Assembly: GCF_051020975.1 (NCBI RefSeq)
Contig: NC_135033.1
Span: forward strand, 8,087,501 to 8,151,500
Source of the DNA: Osmia lignaria lignaria
Lineage: Eukaryota > Arthropoda > Insecta > Hymenoptera > Megachilidae
Direction: 5' to 3'
DNA length: 64,000 bases
The notes under the pieces are model-generated. The model was not told the origin of the DNA, did not search any database, and saw only the letters and a list, made by a program, of their open reading frames with translations. Shown piece by piece: positions 11,011 through 22,303 of this stretch. A program made the translations under genes and the position numbers. Position 1 is the stretch's first letter. Every line of letters begins with the position of its first letter.

Positions 11011-12925
11011 AAGATTGAATTTCATTTGGTGCGTCTAGGAAAGGGGACGACCTGGATGTCCGACACACCCGCGTCCGCGTCCGCCACGGAGATAACCTTT
11101 CGACACTCGAACGACCGACGACACTCGGCGACCTTTTGACGAGAGCCTTCCTCTTTCCATATGCATCGACCCCGTCGACGCCTGCAGACGGTCCTTTTGA
11201 TTTTCGACCAGCCCATCATCGGCCACGCTTCCCGTACTTTCCTACGTCTACTTTTTTCCATCGAAATTACGCTCCTCGCGGAATTCGACATTGAATTTTT
11301 ACCGTTCGGAACTCCGTCGTTTCGATCGTCGATTTGAAATTGGTAACTTTGAGCCGATGAATTCAGCTGGAATTCATTTTTCGGTTGCTCCTTTGAGAAC
11401 GAAGTGTACGGGGAAAGAAATTGGGTCGTATACGCGAATTCGTCGAGTTAAAAAGAAGGCGTACGTGCCAAGATCAGTTCGAACGATCGGAATCTCTCCA
11501 GATGTTCATGAATTTCAACGTGCCCGCCATGGACGGGCATAATTTTTCCATTTATCCGACTGACCCGTCGAATCTGCTGGCGTTGGAACGTTCGATCTAT
11601 CGTGCGATCGGACGGATACGCGTAAACAAACGCGGTCTAATGCGAGAACGCTAATGCCATCGGTTCGAAACTAACGACCCGTCGTTCGGTGGCTGTCGTT
11701 TTTACCGATCCCCGTGTCTCGTCAAAGGTAAAAACCTTCTGGACAGGTCAGTGTAGGGGAGGGGTCGAAGGTTTCCATCGGAAGGTCCCGGCCACCTTTT
11801 GCATTCTTCATGAAGATCCTGCCGGCCCGATCTGTCCGTCTGAACTTCTTACTGCCTCAGATAACCACGATATCGTTCGACACGCTCGAAACTCGATGTT
11901 TCCCTCCTTTCGACGATCGTTCACCGTCGGGAAAAACCTTTTCACCGATTAATCACGTTCGAATATCGATAGAATTGCACGTGTACAAATTTGACATTTT
12001 TACATTTTCCTCCGGGCAGTGTAAGTTTTTTCCTTGGAGATACTTTGAAATATTGAAAGCTGCGATCATCAAAGGGTTAAACGCATTCAGTTCGAAGGGA
12101 ACGTTTGATTTTCGCGTCGAACGAACAAGCTCGTAGATCGAACGTTGTTTTTTATTCCTCTCAAATGTTGACCGAGGGCGAATCAGAGTCGGGACAAATT
12201 CAAATTTGTACAAGCTCGAAGGAACACGGCCGTGGCATCGGTTGCACGATAAACAACGCGTTTGATCGGCTTGTAAAACGTCAGATCTATCGGGATTCGA
12301 CACGGTCTCGTCGACGCATATTCAAGCGAGTCTCGACCGAGCGATCGCAAGATCCCGGGGCGGAATGTCTCGGCGCGACGTATCGCGACTGGGAAATATC
12401 GATGACGGGGAGAAAAAAAGCCGATTCCAGATATTGCGCGAGCTATTTCTCAGCGTTTTTATTAATACCCTCGGCCAAGGGGTTTCCACCGAGAGACACC
12501 GTGGCCTCGGCAAATTAGGGTGAAGACGCCGCTTACTCCGTGAATCTTTTCGACCCTTCGTGAAAGGAGATGACTATCGTTTTGTCCTCGAAAGGACTAC
12601 CGTTGCTACCGACGAAAACTCATGAATTCGACGCTAATTTATCGTCGACGACCGCGCTACCCTTCGTCCCTTGCATCCGGGATGACGCCTCGAACCACCT
12701 CCTAGACCGGCTTCGAATTCTCTTCCAGTTCTCATCGAGATTAATCGCGTTCTGCCTCCGGGGAACCGATCTCGCGTACGAAATCAGCTCGCTTCTGTCC
12801 GCGGTTCTTATCATCCGCGGAAGATAACGTTCAAAGTTCGCGAGATTCGATGGAAACGGAATTTCGTGGAAACGAATGGCGAAGACACGTCGTTACGATA
12901 CGGAATAGATAAACAAAAAAGACCC
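11011..12925. other. Intergenic DNA, no gene seen
   Basis: CpG-rich with many TCGA words. Open frames occur on both strands but overlap each other and have no recognisable domain or consistent ATG and splice structure. Confidence 0.35.
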
Positions 12926-13515
12926 GTCGAGAGGCAAAGAAGAAGTAGTAAAGAGTAACGAGGAACGGAAGAGAAAGAAAACAGCAACCCCGAAGAGGAA
13001 GAAGATGAAAAAGAAGAAGAAGGTCCATGACGCGCTCGTGATTCCCTTTAGGCTCGAGCTATACGGTGAATCCGCGATCGAGCTCAGCATCACACGCGTG
13101 CGAGCACCGGCACACATACAAGCGAGGGGGATAATAACCAATTATTTTCGAGTATATAATTAGAAAATTACGGAGTCAGCTCCGACACAACGTGCAGGGA
13201 CCCGTTCGGTTTTCGTCTCTCTCTTTCTACCAAACGACTGATTTCTTCTTCTCCTTTTTCCCCTTTTCATCCGTCCCTTTTTCTCTCCTTCGTGTGGCGT
13301 CAGAATTGAGATACAGATACCACGTAGACCCAAAGTATAGACCGTGTAAGCTCAGAGTCGCATGTGCTCGATCTTTCAGCCTTTCGTTTCGCTCTTTCAA
13401 CCGTGATACTCTATACATTCGTCTTTCTCCTTACACCATCGATTCCTCCTCTACTCTTTGTTTTTCCCTTTTCCACCTTGTGCTTCTTCGTCTTCTTCTT
13501 CTTTCTCCTCTCCTC
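12926..13515. other. Purine tract (12926-13024) and pyrimidine tract (13195-13515)
   Basis: A GAA/GAG-rich stretch is followed after about 170 bp by a long C/T-rich stretch (CTTCTTCTC and TTTCC words), repeating the arrangement at 3005-3345. The serine, leucine and phenylalanine-rich frames here arise from the C/T bias. Confidence 0.45.
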
Positions 13516-13899
13516 GGATACGTGTAGGTGAGGGTGTAGAAGGGGGCCGACCTTATGGCCCTGGGCTACCGGGCTTCGTACCTAAGTTGCTCTTCCTATA
13601 CGGGGTGTCTCTTGACGAAAAATTCTTGTTAAAATAACGTTTACCAATTTCGCAAATCATTTTATTCGACGCTCCATCGATTAATCTTATTTTCGATCAT
13701 TTTGTGATTTCGTTTAAAGGCATTCAGAGGAGAATAATTAACAGTTTGATTAATTCTCTGATATACGTTACAAAAATTCTCAAAGTTTTAAATCTTATGA
13801 CATCTCGCCAGCTGCGTTTCCATCAGTGTTTTTTCCTCTGAAAAAGACGGAAGACGAAAGGGTTGAACGCGTGAATTTCGATCGCCGTGTATAGAAAAG

Positions 13900-14060
13900 A
13901 AGCGGGCCGCTCGGCATGCAGCCCGCGACGCGTTAAATTATTAATCCTAAATTCTTTCGCCGCCATAATTCTCGCCCAGGTGATTCGTCTCGAATTAGTT
14001 CCTGTTAGGTGGTAGTCGGGTTAATTCCCGGTCGGGCTACGTGGCCGGCGTACTCGCAAT
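13900..14060. promoter_or_regulatory. Candidate enhancer core
   Basis: The block contains TTAAATTATTAATCC (homeodomain words including a TAATCC site), CCATAATTC, the E-box CAGGTG, GAATTAG and GGGTTAATTCCCGG. Diverse homeodomain and E-box sites in 160 bp are suggestive, but the boundaries are a judgement by eye. Confidence 0.28.
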
Positions 14061-15755
14061 TTAAAATCGACTTGTCGTCGTTGGAGGTTCCCGTGGCACG
14101 ATCGCGGATCGTGAACAACCGAAACGGTTATTAGAAACGTTTTGCAACGATGTGGCTCGTTCTCGTGAGCTAATCGAGCGAAACATTGCCTATTACCGGC
14201 GATTCTTCTTCCGTTTTTCGCGAACCAAAATCAGGCTCAATTTGGTCGTCGCTGATGGATGAATTTCAGAGAAACTCGTCTATTTGTACAGTGGCATTGA
14301 ACGCCACCTCGCGTATCTCATGTATTGACGCGATGATTTTTCGATCTAAGACGCGTCGAAGAATGTTCGCGTGGATGGAAGGCAGCCAGTCGGGGCAGGA
14401 AATCGCAGGTTTCATCGACGATAGATTACACACCCGGTACAGAAGCTTCACCACCCACTCGAAGGCAGGAGCAGCCCCGACGGATCGTGATACCCCGCGG
14501 TCAAATGCCGATAATTGCATTTTGCAGTTCGTGAATTCTTTCTTTCCATCCTCGCCCGTGCCGTAATCGTTTCCTCTCCGGACAACTCTTCCTTTCTAGC
14601 CCTTCTTTCGCTACCGTCTACTTCACTTTGCGTCGCCATCTCGAATACCTGTCGTACTGGCGATTTTTCAAATTGAAATAGAAAAATTCTGTCCTAGAGT
14701 ATCGGCTCAATCAACGTTTTCGTAGCTACAAGACCGTGATGAAAGTAGCGCGCACGAGTATCGAATGCTGCAATGTCTTGTATCCGAGGAGATAGGATCT
14801 AAATCATCGTCGTCCGGTTGGAAGAAGCAAGTACAATCGTCGGTGCATCGATCGCGAGGCGAGCAGGGCTGGACGGATAACCGTAGATTAGAATCTAATC
14901 GATTTCTACGATCCGTTCGAGTCGCGAGCTTGGTTCGAACTCGCGCAACCCGATTCGCGAAACGATCGGATCGCTTGAATCGCGGAAGTTTACGCGTTAT
15001 CGACGCGGTCTTTGCCGATACTTGGACGCTTGTCGCCGAGTTGTAGCCAGGATCGGTACGTCGTAAATAGCCGGACGACGTCGAGGGCGCAACTCGCATG
15101 TCCCTCTTCCTTTTCCTCTTCCACCGTGCTCGCTCGTACAATGTTGCGACAAAACAGGAGGATTAATTCCTGTCGGACGAATCGGTGTACCGAGATCGAG
15201 ATCCTACCAGCGCAACGGTCGGATCGAAATTTCTTCGATGAGAGAGGCGGAATGTTCGACGAGTATCTCCCTGCCCCCTCGAGACTCGTCCTCCACCGAG
15301 TTTCCACCGTTCCGAGCTTCCTATCGAGACGTTCGAGGGTAATAAACATGGAGCAAGCGGCTGTTATCGTAATAACGACTAACGATCGTCTAATTTATCG
15401 TCGGTGTATTCACGATTAGTTATCGTGATCGTTCGCCGTTCTTCTTTCATATTGCTAAGGACTTTAAACCGAGAGGATGTGCAATAATAAAAAGCACAAA
15501 TTTAGGAACATTTCATTTTACAATTTAATAATCGTGGAATAAGGACAATGGTTCGCGAAAGGGGTGTTTCCGCTAGGTGTTTCACCCCCGATAGAGGAGC
15601 GACGACGAACGAGCCTCGCGAGAACAACGTACGTGGCTATCCTCCTTCGTGTACGTGCGTGACGTCAATATGTCCAGGATAATAAGATGGCCGGCGATAA
15701 AGTGGTGGGTGTAGATACAAGATAACAATCAGCTGCAGTAGCTCCTGGCAATCTC
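14061..15755. other. Intergenic DNA, no gene seen
   Basis: No convincing exon. Frames on the two strands mirror each other, as expected of CpG-rich non-coding DNA. Confidence 0.35.
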
Positions 15756-15817
15756 GTGATTACAGGCTTAGCCTCCAGTCTCTCGGTCTCTCTTTCACCT
15801 TGCATCGGTCGGTCGGT

Positions 15818-15834
15818 CGCGCGCGCGCGCGCGC
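15818..15834. repeat. (CG)n dinucleotide run
   Basis: An uninterrupted alternating C/G run of 17 bases, flanked by GGTC repeats. Alternating purine/pyrimidine of this kind can adopt Z-DNA. Confidence 0.8.
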
Positions 15835-18800
15835 ACGCTTCTCTTTCGCCTTACCTCTTCTTCTTTCTTCGCGGTAACTCTTCGGCCGACTTTCTCCGAA
15901 GCTTTACGATATATTTTACAAACGATATAGATGGTCTACCCACGAGAAACCGGGCATCCTTCTTTTTCCCTGTCCAAGCTGCTCCCTGGAATCGTTTCTT
16001 CTCTCTCTCTCTCTGCTCGGCTGTTCGATCTTTCCGATTTTCGCACATCGAATATTACGGTCTGACGGTGCAAAACGAGAAGAAGCCGGCGCGGTGCGGC
16101 GGTTTCGTTCGGTTCGGTACGACGGCGACGGTGGTAGGGCGTTCCGACTCCCTGGCGGACCTCTCGCCGGCCCTTTCGCCAGGGGTACCTCTTAATAATA
16201 ATTTTGATCGGCAAATTGGCGTGGTGCATATTTCGGCTCTTCGATCGTTATCTCGCGAAACTTTCGGCCCTTCCTGCGGTTCCGTTCTTGCGACGGATGG
16301 CCAGGGTGGCATCAGAAGAAGAGGACCGACGCGACGGTCCTCCGTTAATGCTACACTTTTGTCAACTGACATCTCGTTTTTATCATTTTCTTCCCTCGAA
16401 AATTCGCGTGCTCGGGAACAGAGGGAGGGGACGTATCGTACGGGGAAGAGGAAGAGTAGCCTGGTAATTGCATCGCGTAGCAACGCGGACGAAGTTTGTC
16501 ACGGTGGAAAGTTCTTGGAAGCACGGGTTCGAATAGTTTGCAGCTGGTTCGAAGGTGTCCGTCGAGCGGGGAAAGCCGGCTGCTCGATTTCAAACGCAAA
16601 TTCGCGTCGGCCGCGAGTCCCGTGCGAGTTTCGTTGGTGCCCGCCAAGGATCGTGGTCGAGGAAGTTAACGCGGGACCATTCGATCCTCCGCCGCCGGCT
16701 ATAATCGAATCCCATCCCGGACAAGCTTAATCCATTCCTGCCGGCGACGCTTATGACGTCTCAGCGAACGATCGAGAACTCGAGAGGGTCAACTAACACC
16801 TTGTTTCCGTCTGTCCGTTTCCGGCGAACCTAGTTGCTTCCATTAAGTCTCCTCGATCTCGCTCGTCGTTAATTCTCGAGGAAAGAGAAACAGCTACATC
16901 GAAAATCGCGATCCTCCAAAACGGGATGCGAATTGAAATTCCAGTCACGAACCTTTGGCAGTAAATAAAACCATTGTCTTCTTCTCCCCACCATCGTTGA
17001 CATATTTTTTCGCGCTCCTCGAATCGCTCCACGCGCGAGCTATCGATTTCTTCTCCCTATAACTCGAACAGAGATGATCGTTTCGAAAATTTTCCTAAAA
17101 TTTTTGCAGAATCTCGTTCGAAATGCATGGAGGAAACGTGGATTCTTTTTTTGAAATCGAAACATCCCCCTTGCTCGACGGTCGATCATTTCTCTAGGAA
17201 GAATTTCTTCCCTCATCGAGAGTTCCATTTATTCCCAGGGGATGGCAGCACGTTCACCGACAAACTCGCTCGAATCGCTGGGGGAAATGTTCGCATAGGG
17301 GTTGCGGAGGATTTTTTCCTCTCCAGTAAGGGTGAACGCGCCGCGCACTGCTGCCACCTCGCGAGTAATTTTCTAACCAAACGCTATACCTTTCTCCGTC
17401 TAAACGTAGCCTTCTCTTCCATCCCTCCCTTTCGATCTCACCGTCCCCCTCTCCTTTCATCCCCACTCGGACGAAACGTAGCTGGCTCCTTCTCCTCTCG
17501 CAGTTTTGCTCGCGTTTTTCTCCCTTTTCCGTCGCGCACCCAATCCCCTATTTCACTCCCTCCCTTCTTTATTCCTTCTTCCTTCCGTACGTCCTTCCTC
17601 GAGGGAAAGCTCGACGACGCGTGTGCACGCGGCGAGAAAAAGCTGTGGCCCGTCGTAAAAATCGTTCTGCGTATTTCGTATTAAAATATTAAAATATTCA
17701 TTCGAAGCATAAAGTCGACCAAATTACGTCGGTTACCGTCCTCCATTCACGTGTCGTACCGTTCGCGACTATCCTGTTATATTTACGCTGGCCGCGACCT
17801 ACGCCACGTTCCAAATAATTTCGATCGGGAAAACTTGCGGCCCGCTTCATTTTCCGAAGAGGGAAAATGTACGAGGAACGGAAGTGGTGAACGAAGCGAC
17901 GGGTTTCCGTGCAATTTCTTCGCGACGGCGACGGCACGGACGGTTTCGTGTCCCGGTGTTGTTCACAAATGTTTTCGCACCCCGCGTAGCTGCTCGAGCA
18001 CGGGGACAAGGTGCAGCCAGGGCGCGCCCCCTAGGGGTGCACGGTCAGAAAAGAGGCGACTAAATTATGCAAGCAAACGTTCAGGTAGTAAAGCGTTTTC
18101 ACGTAGCACGTAGCAGGCCGTTGCTTGCTTTCGTTCGATTCGTCTCCTCTCCTCTCCTCTCTGTTCCTCCGGCGTCGGTCTGCTCGTTTCCCGCGGCCTT
18201 CGGGTCGCTTCAACCCTTCGAGCAACTGCCTCGCTACCTGTCGGGTCCTAAGCAAATATTTCGGTACGTGCTCGCGTTCGATCCTATTCGACGTAACGCG
18301 AAATCGAATCAAGATTGCGACGAAGACTTCTTTCGAGGATCCTCCGAGAGGGTTGGTCGCGAGCGATCGACGGTCGGCCGTGTGCAATAAAGTTGGCAAA
18401 GAAGCGATAATAGCGGGGTTGCGTTAAAACGCTCGTAATTCCAGCGAAACGGTCCGCGGCGGGCATATAATGACGGGCCGTGTAAATGACAGAGCCGATC
18501 GGGCATAATTGGCAGTCGGTGGTGCGTTCGAAATTCCTAGCCTCGCTTGATACTCGGCTATACTTTGCGAACGGTATCCTCCTGCTTTCCCGCTCCTTTT
18601 CTGCCCACGACGCATGCTGTTTTAACATAGTCGACTAAACGATTTTGAAGTTGGCAAACATAGTTTTCTGTGTTCACGATTTCTTCCCGCGAGAGATGGT
18701 GAGATACGAGACAGTGGGTTCGCGTTTATCAACCACCCCCGCGAAACGTCGAGGAGAGGAGGAATCGGTAGGTCCCATCGAGAAAAGTCGACGGTGCCCA

Positions 18801-19340
18801 CAGGTGCGAAGGCGTAAAGCCAGCTGGGTAGTTGAAACGGTACGACACAGGGGGATCCCCGGCACACGATGATCTAACTCGCCCCTCCCGAGGGGTGGCT
18901 GGCACGTACTGCATAATGCTGCTACCTGTGGCTCTCATTTAAATGTACTAAACCTCGCTTGCTCGCTCGCTCGGCCCCTCTCCGTTCCTCCCTCGTGTAC
19001 GCTTGCTTGCCGCGCACCCGTTGCTTCGCGCTCCACGAAACAGCCTTTTTTATTTGCCCGTTCCTATTGATACACCACCCCCTCGGGGGTCCCGACGGTC
19101 CGCTTTACTCGCTAATTAATCGCCTCTCGGGAGAGGTGCGAGTACCTGTTGCGTACGCTACACGCGATACTACCAATTTTCAATTACGTTTTTCTATCTT
19201 TGCCGATGATTTCGCAACTTCCGTTCGAGAAGTCCTGGAAGAAAGCACCCTCTTCTGAATAGGCTGTTGCACCTGTTGCACCGCGAGTTATGCGAATCGC
19301 CAAAATCGTACGTCTCGCTACGTAAACAGCTTGTGAAAAT
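15835..19340. other. CpG-rich upstream DNA, long ATG-less open frame but no supported gene
   Basis: A 324-codon open frame runs from 15756 to 16730 on the + strand, but it contains no ATG, starts with GTG and has low-complexity Arg/Ser-rich content. I do not call it a gene. CpG density rises toward 18000 and merges with the vvl promoter region. An AT-containing patch at 18460-18520 carries GCATATAATG, GTAAATGACAG and GCATAATTGG and could be regulatory. Confidence 0.35.
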
Positions 19341-19907
19341 TAGAACCTGTTGCGTGGTGCGATCGGACTTCCGGCTGGAGAGAAGACGGAAGAAGGAAAA
19401 GATGGCAAGGCTAAGCGAGGAGCGGATCGGGATCGAACGGAGGACGATACGGTTCTGGCGGCTCGATTTTCGACTCGTAGGTGTTTGGGGCACGCGGTGG
19501 CGCGAATGTCAGCGAGTGGAGCGAGCGTGAAGCGAGTGAACAGCGAACACTCGCTAGTCGAACGGTGCGGTTCAGGTGAGTCTAGGAGCCGCGAGGCGGG
19601 CGAGGAGCGAGCAGGGGTGAGAGTAGTGGCGCCTGGGGTGCGTAGGCTGCCTCGGAGGCGCGGTCGGTCCAGGTTCCGCCCGACGGTGACGTACGTCGAC
19701 GGCCACCTTGCGAGTAGGGCCAATGGGAAAGCGTACGGCAGGGTTCGGTGGGGATGTGCAGGACGGTGGCGCGCATGACTCGGTTCCACTGAGCGCTCCG
19801 GGAGCCTCGGGAACCTCGAGCGAGCTGCGAGGCGAGGCAGTCAGTCGCTCTCAGCTACGACATGCATAACGCATGAGAGAGCCGAGCGAGATCTTTTCCA
19901 CCCGTTC

Positions 19908-19913
19908 GTTGTT

Positions 19914-19949
<36 letters not shown>

Positions 19950-19982
19950 GTCGTTGTCGTCGTCGTCATCGTCGTCGTCGAC
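19908..19982. repeat. (GTC)n trinucleotide tract in the vvl 5' region
   Basis: About 75 bp of GTC repeats with a few changes (GTT, GCC, ATC). It produces apparent poly-Ser and poly-Asp open frames on opposite strands, which are not genes. The length is likely variable between individuals. Confidence 0.9.
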
Positions 19983-20277
19983 GTCTCTCCTCTCGCTCCC
20001 GCGTACGCACACTCGCACGGGAGACACCGCGAGGAAAACATACACGCGCGCGCAAAAGTAGACAACGTCCCGTGCTCGTGCCGTTCCGCACTCGTATCCA
20101 AGTTGTCGCGAATCGGTTACGTTCCTTCGCGAGACCATCGGCGTCCAGTGTCCGAGTCCCTTCGCGTCCTGCCGAGACACCCTCTCGGCTGACGGACCGC
20201 GAGTGTAGCGCGAGCCGCAACGCGCAACCCTTCTCGGCACGAGTCTTCGTCGAGTCGTTCGCGATCGCGCCACAGCG

Positions 20278-20304
20278 ATGAGTGATCGTCCGACACGCGA
20301 GTGA
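20278..20304 (+). CDS. Upstream ORF 1 in the vvl leader, 8 codons
   Basis: ATG at 20278 reads MSDRPTRE and stops at TGA 20302-20304. If the leader is transcribed from upstream of this point, scanning ribosomes would meet it before vvl. Its function, if any, would be translational control rather than a stable peptide. Confidence 0.3.
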   Translation: MSDRPTRE

Positions 20305-20499
20305 TTCGCTCTTTTGGAGTACTACTAGTCGTCGAGCAGCTAAGGTGTGCCGTTCTCGTGTGCCAGTTCAACGTAGGAGATCCTCCACGGAGGAGGAGAA
20401 CGGAGGCTGTCGCGAAGGAGAAATTCGCGCTTCGAGTGTTTTGCACCGAGAGAAACGGACAGAAAGGAGAGGACACACAGCATCGCAGGAAATAAAACT

Positions 20500-20592
20500 A
20501 TGGACGGGTCGTTTGCAAGAGCGACGATGTCTCTTGATAGGAATTTCGTGTGTCGCCGCGAGAGATGGACTGTTGTAGTGTATAACGTGTGA
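20500..20592 (+). CDS. Upstream ORF 2 in the vvl leader, 30 codons
   Basis: ATG at 20500 (context ACT before, GAC after) opens 30 codons beginning MDGSFARATMSLDRN and stops at TGA 20590-20592, about 350 bases before the vvl ATG. It is the last upstream ATG in the leader, so reinitiation at vvl is feasible. The peptide has no recognisable domain. Confidence 0.35.
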   Translation: MDGSFARATMSLDRNFVCRRERWTVVVYNV

Positions 20593-20938
20593 TCGGTGAT
20601 CGTCGATCGGAAACGATAAGAACTTACGGAATTTCAACGTCTGTCACGGATACAACGAGCCAGACAGCAAGAAGAATAAACGAAAGATTCGAAGACAGGG
20701 AGGCGAAGTAAGAAAGGGAGCGAAAAGGAGTAGGGTGCCCTATTGGGGGCAGCCCGAAGGCCCGTTGGGCCGGCAAACATTGTGGAAATTTGCGCAACCG
20801 ATAAACTAGGGAATAAGAAGAGATAACAGGGTAAAGCCGAAAAGAAAGGGAGAAAGAAAAGGAACAGGAAAACGAAAGAGAGGAAGGAAAAGAAAAAGAT
20901 AACAGGGTTCGGCGGAACCTCTGTACGAGGGGAAGTAG

Positions 20939-22303
20939 ATGGCCGCTACCACGTACATGCCGATTAGTAGCGCAGTGTCGTCCGACCTGGATGGTGGTTC
21001 GGGTACCGCGATCGGGATGAACATCGCCGTGGGTGGCTACTCCTCGGGCTCGCCTCGCAGCGCCGCCGACGCCGGGGAGATGAAGTACATAACGACGCCT
21101 CAGCATCATCACCACCATCATCACCATCACCAGGTGACGTCGTCGCCGTCGCCGAACGGCTTGTCGCACCCGTCGGCGAACCTATCGTCGGCGAACCCAT
21201 GGGTGAGCCTGCAACCAAGCAGCGACCATTGGGCGGCCTCGATGGGCATGCACCATACGGGCCATCATCCGCACCATCATCCGCACCAAACGAATCCCGG
21301 GTTAGACGTGAAACCGCTGGCGGCTGCGGCTGCAGCGGCAGCCGCCGCGGCCAACGACCAGTCGATGCATCCTCACCGTGGCGGTCCTCATCAATCGCCC
21401 GGAATGGCCTCGCCGCATTCTTGGCACGCGCCGGTTGTCCCGTCGGCCCATTATAATCCGAGCGGTGGCGCGGCCTCGCCCACCACCCTTCAACAGTACC
21501 ATGCCGCGATGAACGGTATGCTCCACTCGCATCCCCATCAACATCATCCGCAGCTGCAGAATCACCAGACCGGGCTTCACCCGAACTTGAGGGATCCCGG
21601 CTCGCCGGTCGGTCACTCGCTTCACCCAGGCCACGCGCACGACAGGGATCACAGCGCCGGCGAAGAGGACACGCCGACATCCGACGATCTCGAGGCGTTC
21701 GCGAAACAATTCAAGCAACGGCGCATCAAGTTGGGTTTCACCCAGGCGGACGTCGGTCTCGCGCTCGGTACTCTCTACGGCAACGTCTTCTCGCAGACGA
21801 CGATATGCAGGTTCGAGGCTCTCCAGCTGAGCTTCAAGAACATGTGCAAGCTGAAGCCGCTGCTGCAGAAGTGGCTCGAGGAGGCGGACTCGACGACCGG
21901 CTCGCCGACCAGCATCGACAAGATCGCGGCACAGGGAAGGAAACGAAAGAAGCGAACGTCGATCGAGGTGTCGGTCAAGGGCGCCCTCGAGCAACACTTT
22001 CACAAACAGCCGAAACCCTCCGCCCAGGAGATCACCACTCTGGCGGACAGTTTGCAGTTGGAGAAAGAGGTGGTCAGGGTGTGGTTCTGCAACCGGCGGC
22101 AAAAGGAGAAGAGGATGACGCCGCCGAACACGCTCGGCGAGGGTATCATGGAGGGCATGCCGCCCGGACATCAGGGACAAGGGGGCCTCCACCAGGGTTA
22201 CCATCCGCAGGATCACCTGCACGGCTCGCCGATGGGCCACAGCCACAGTCCACCCATGCTCAGCCCTCAGGGCCTTACGGCTCACTCGTTGGCGGCTCAC
22301 TAG
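20939..22303 (+). CDS. vvl: POU class III homeodomain transcription factor, ventral veins lacking (drifter/Cf1a) orthologue
   Basis: A single uninterrupted frame encodes 454 residues, close to the fly protein's length, with no intron, as is typical of class III POU genes. Residues 1-50 hold the family N-terminus (MAATTYMP, SPRSAADAGEMKY). A nine-His run spans 56-64, a His/Pro stretch 105-116 and an eleven-Ala run 128-138. The POU-specific domain is about 242-319 (EEDTPTSDDLEAFAKQFKQR). A linker follows (GSPTSIDKIAAQG), then the POU homeodomain at about 334-393, with basic RKRKKR and recognition-helix VWFCNRRQKEKR (Cys384, Asn385). The C-terminus MLSPQGLTAHSLAAH is Pro/His-rich. An in-frame TAG directly precedes the ATG, which fixes the start despite a weak -3 base. 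In flies this nuclear protein binds octamer-like DNA and directs tracheal, glial, neuronal and wing-vein development and prothoracic-gland gene expression. The silk-moth relative SGF-3/POU-M1 acts in silk glands. The frame continues past the stop (next entry). Confidence 0.97.
   Translation: MAATTYMPISSAVSSDLDGGSGTAIGMNIAVGGYSSGSPRSAADAGEMKYITTPQHHHHHHHHHQVTSSPSPNGLSHPSANLSSANPWVSLQPSSDHWAASMGMHHTGHHPHHHPHQTNPGLDVKPLAAAAAAAAAAANDQSMHPHRGGPHQSPGMASPHSWHAPVVPSAHYNPSGGAASPTTLQQYHAAMNGMLHSHPHQHHPQLQNHQTGLHPNLRDPGSPVGHSLHPGHAHDRDHSAGEEDTPTSDDLEAFAKQFKQRRIKLGFTQADVGLALGTLYGNVFSQTTICRFEALQLSFKNMCKLKPLLQKWLEEADSTTGSPTSIDKIAAQGRKRKKRTSIEVSVKGALEQHFHKQPKPSAQEITTLADSLQLEKEVVRVWFCNRRQKEKRMTPPNTLGEGIMEGMPPGHQGQGGLHQGYHPQDHLHGSPMGHSHSPPMLSPQGLTAHSLAAH

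Larger units (their letters stand above)
19341..20938 (+). promoter_or_regulatory. vvl promoter region and 5' leader
   Basis: This CpG-dense stretch directly upstream of the vvl start most likely contains the transcription start and the 5' UTR. The start site cannot be fixed from sequence alone: TCAGTC at 19841-19846 resembles an initiator but has no clear downstream element. A consensus splice donor, TTCAG|GTGAGTC, lies at 19576, so an upstream non-coding exon or another transcript is possible. The leader holds a (GTC)n tract, two short upstream ORFs and a purine-rich run (about 20800-20900) just before the start codon. There is no ATG between 20593 and the vvl start. Confidence 0.55.

Noticed and set aside
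14930..14955. GGTTCGAACTC resembling a tRNA T-arm
   Set aside because: No matching D-arm, anticodon stem or acceptor stem could be placed around it. Similar TTCGAA words are frequent throughout the window.
15756..16730. 324-codon open frame on the + strand, the longest after vvl
   Set aside because: It has no ATG anywhere, starts with GTG, and is low-complexity Arg/Ser-rich. Long frames arise easily in this stop-poor, CpG-rich DNA, and overlapping frames of similar quality occur on the other strand.
19851..20273. Poly-Asp and poly-Ser proteins around the (GTC)n tract
   Set aside because: The runs are simply translations of the trinucleotide repeat on each strand, and the region is the vvl leader.
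20815..20910. Two copies of AGATAACAGGGT resembling part of a homing-endonuclease target
   Set aside because: Only about 13 bases match, they lie in a purine-rich leader, and no endonuclease gene or intron is present, so coincidence is the simpler reading.
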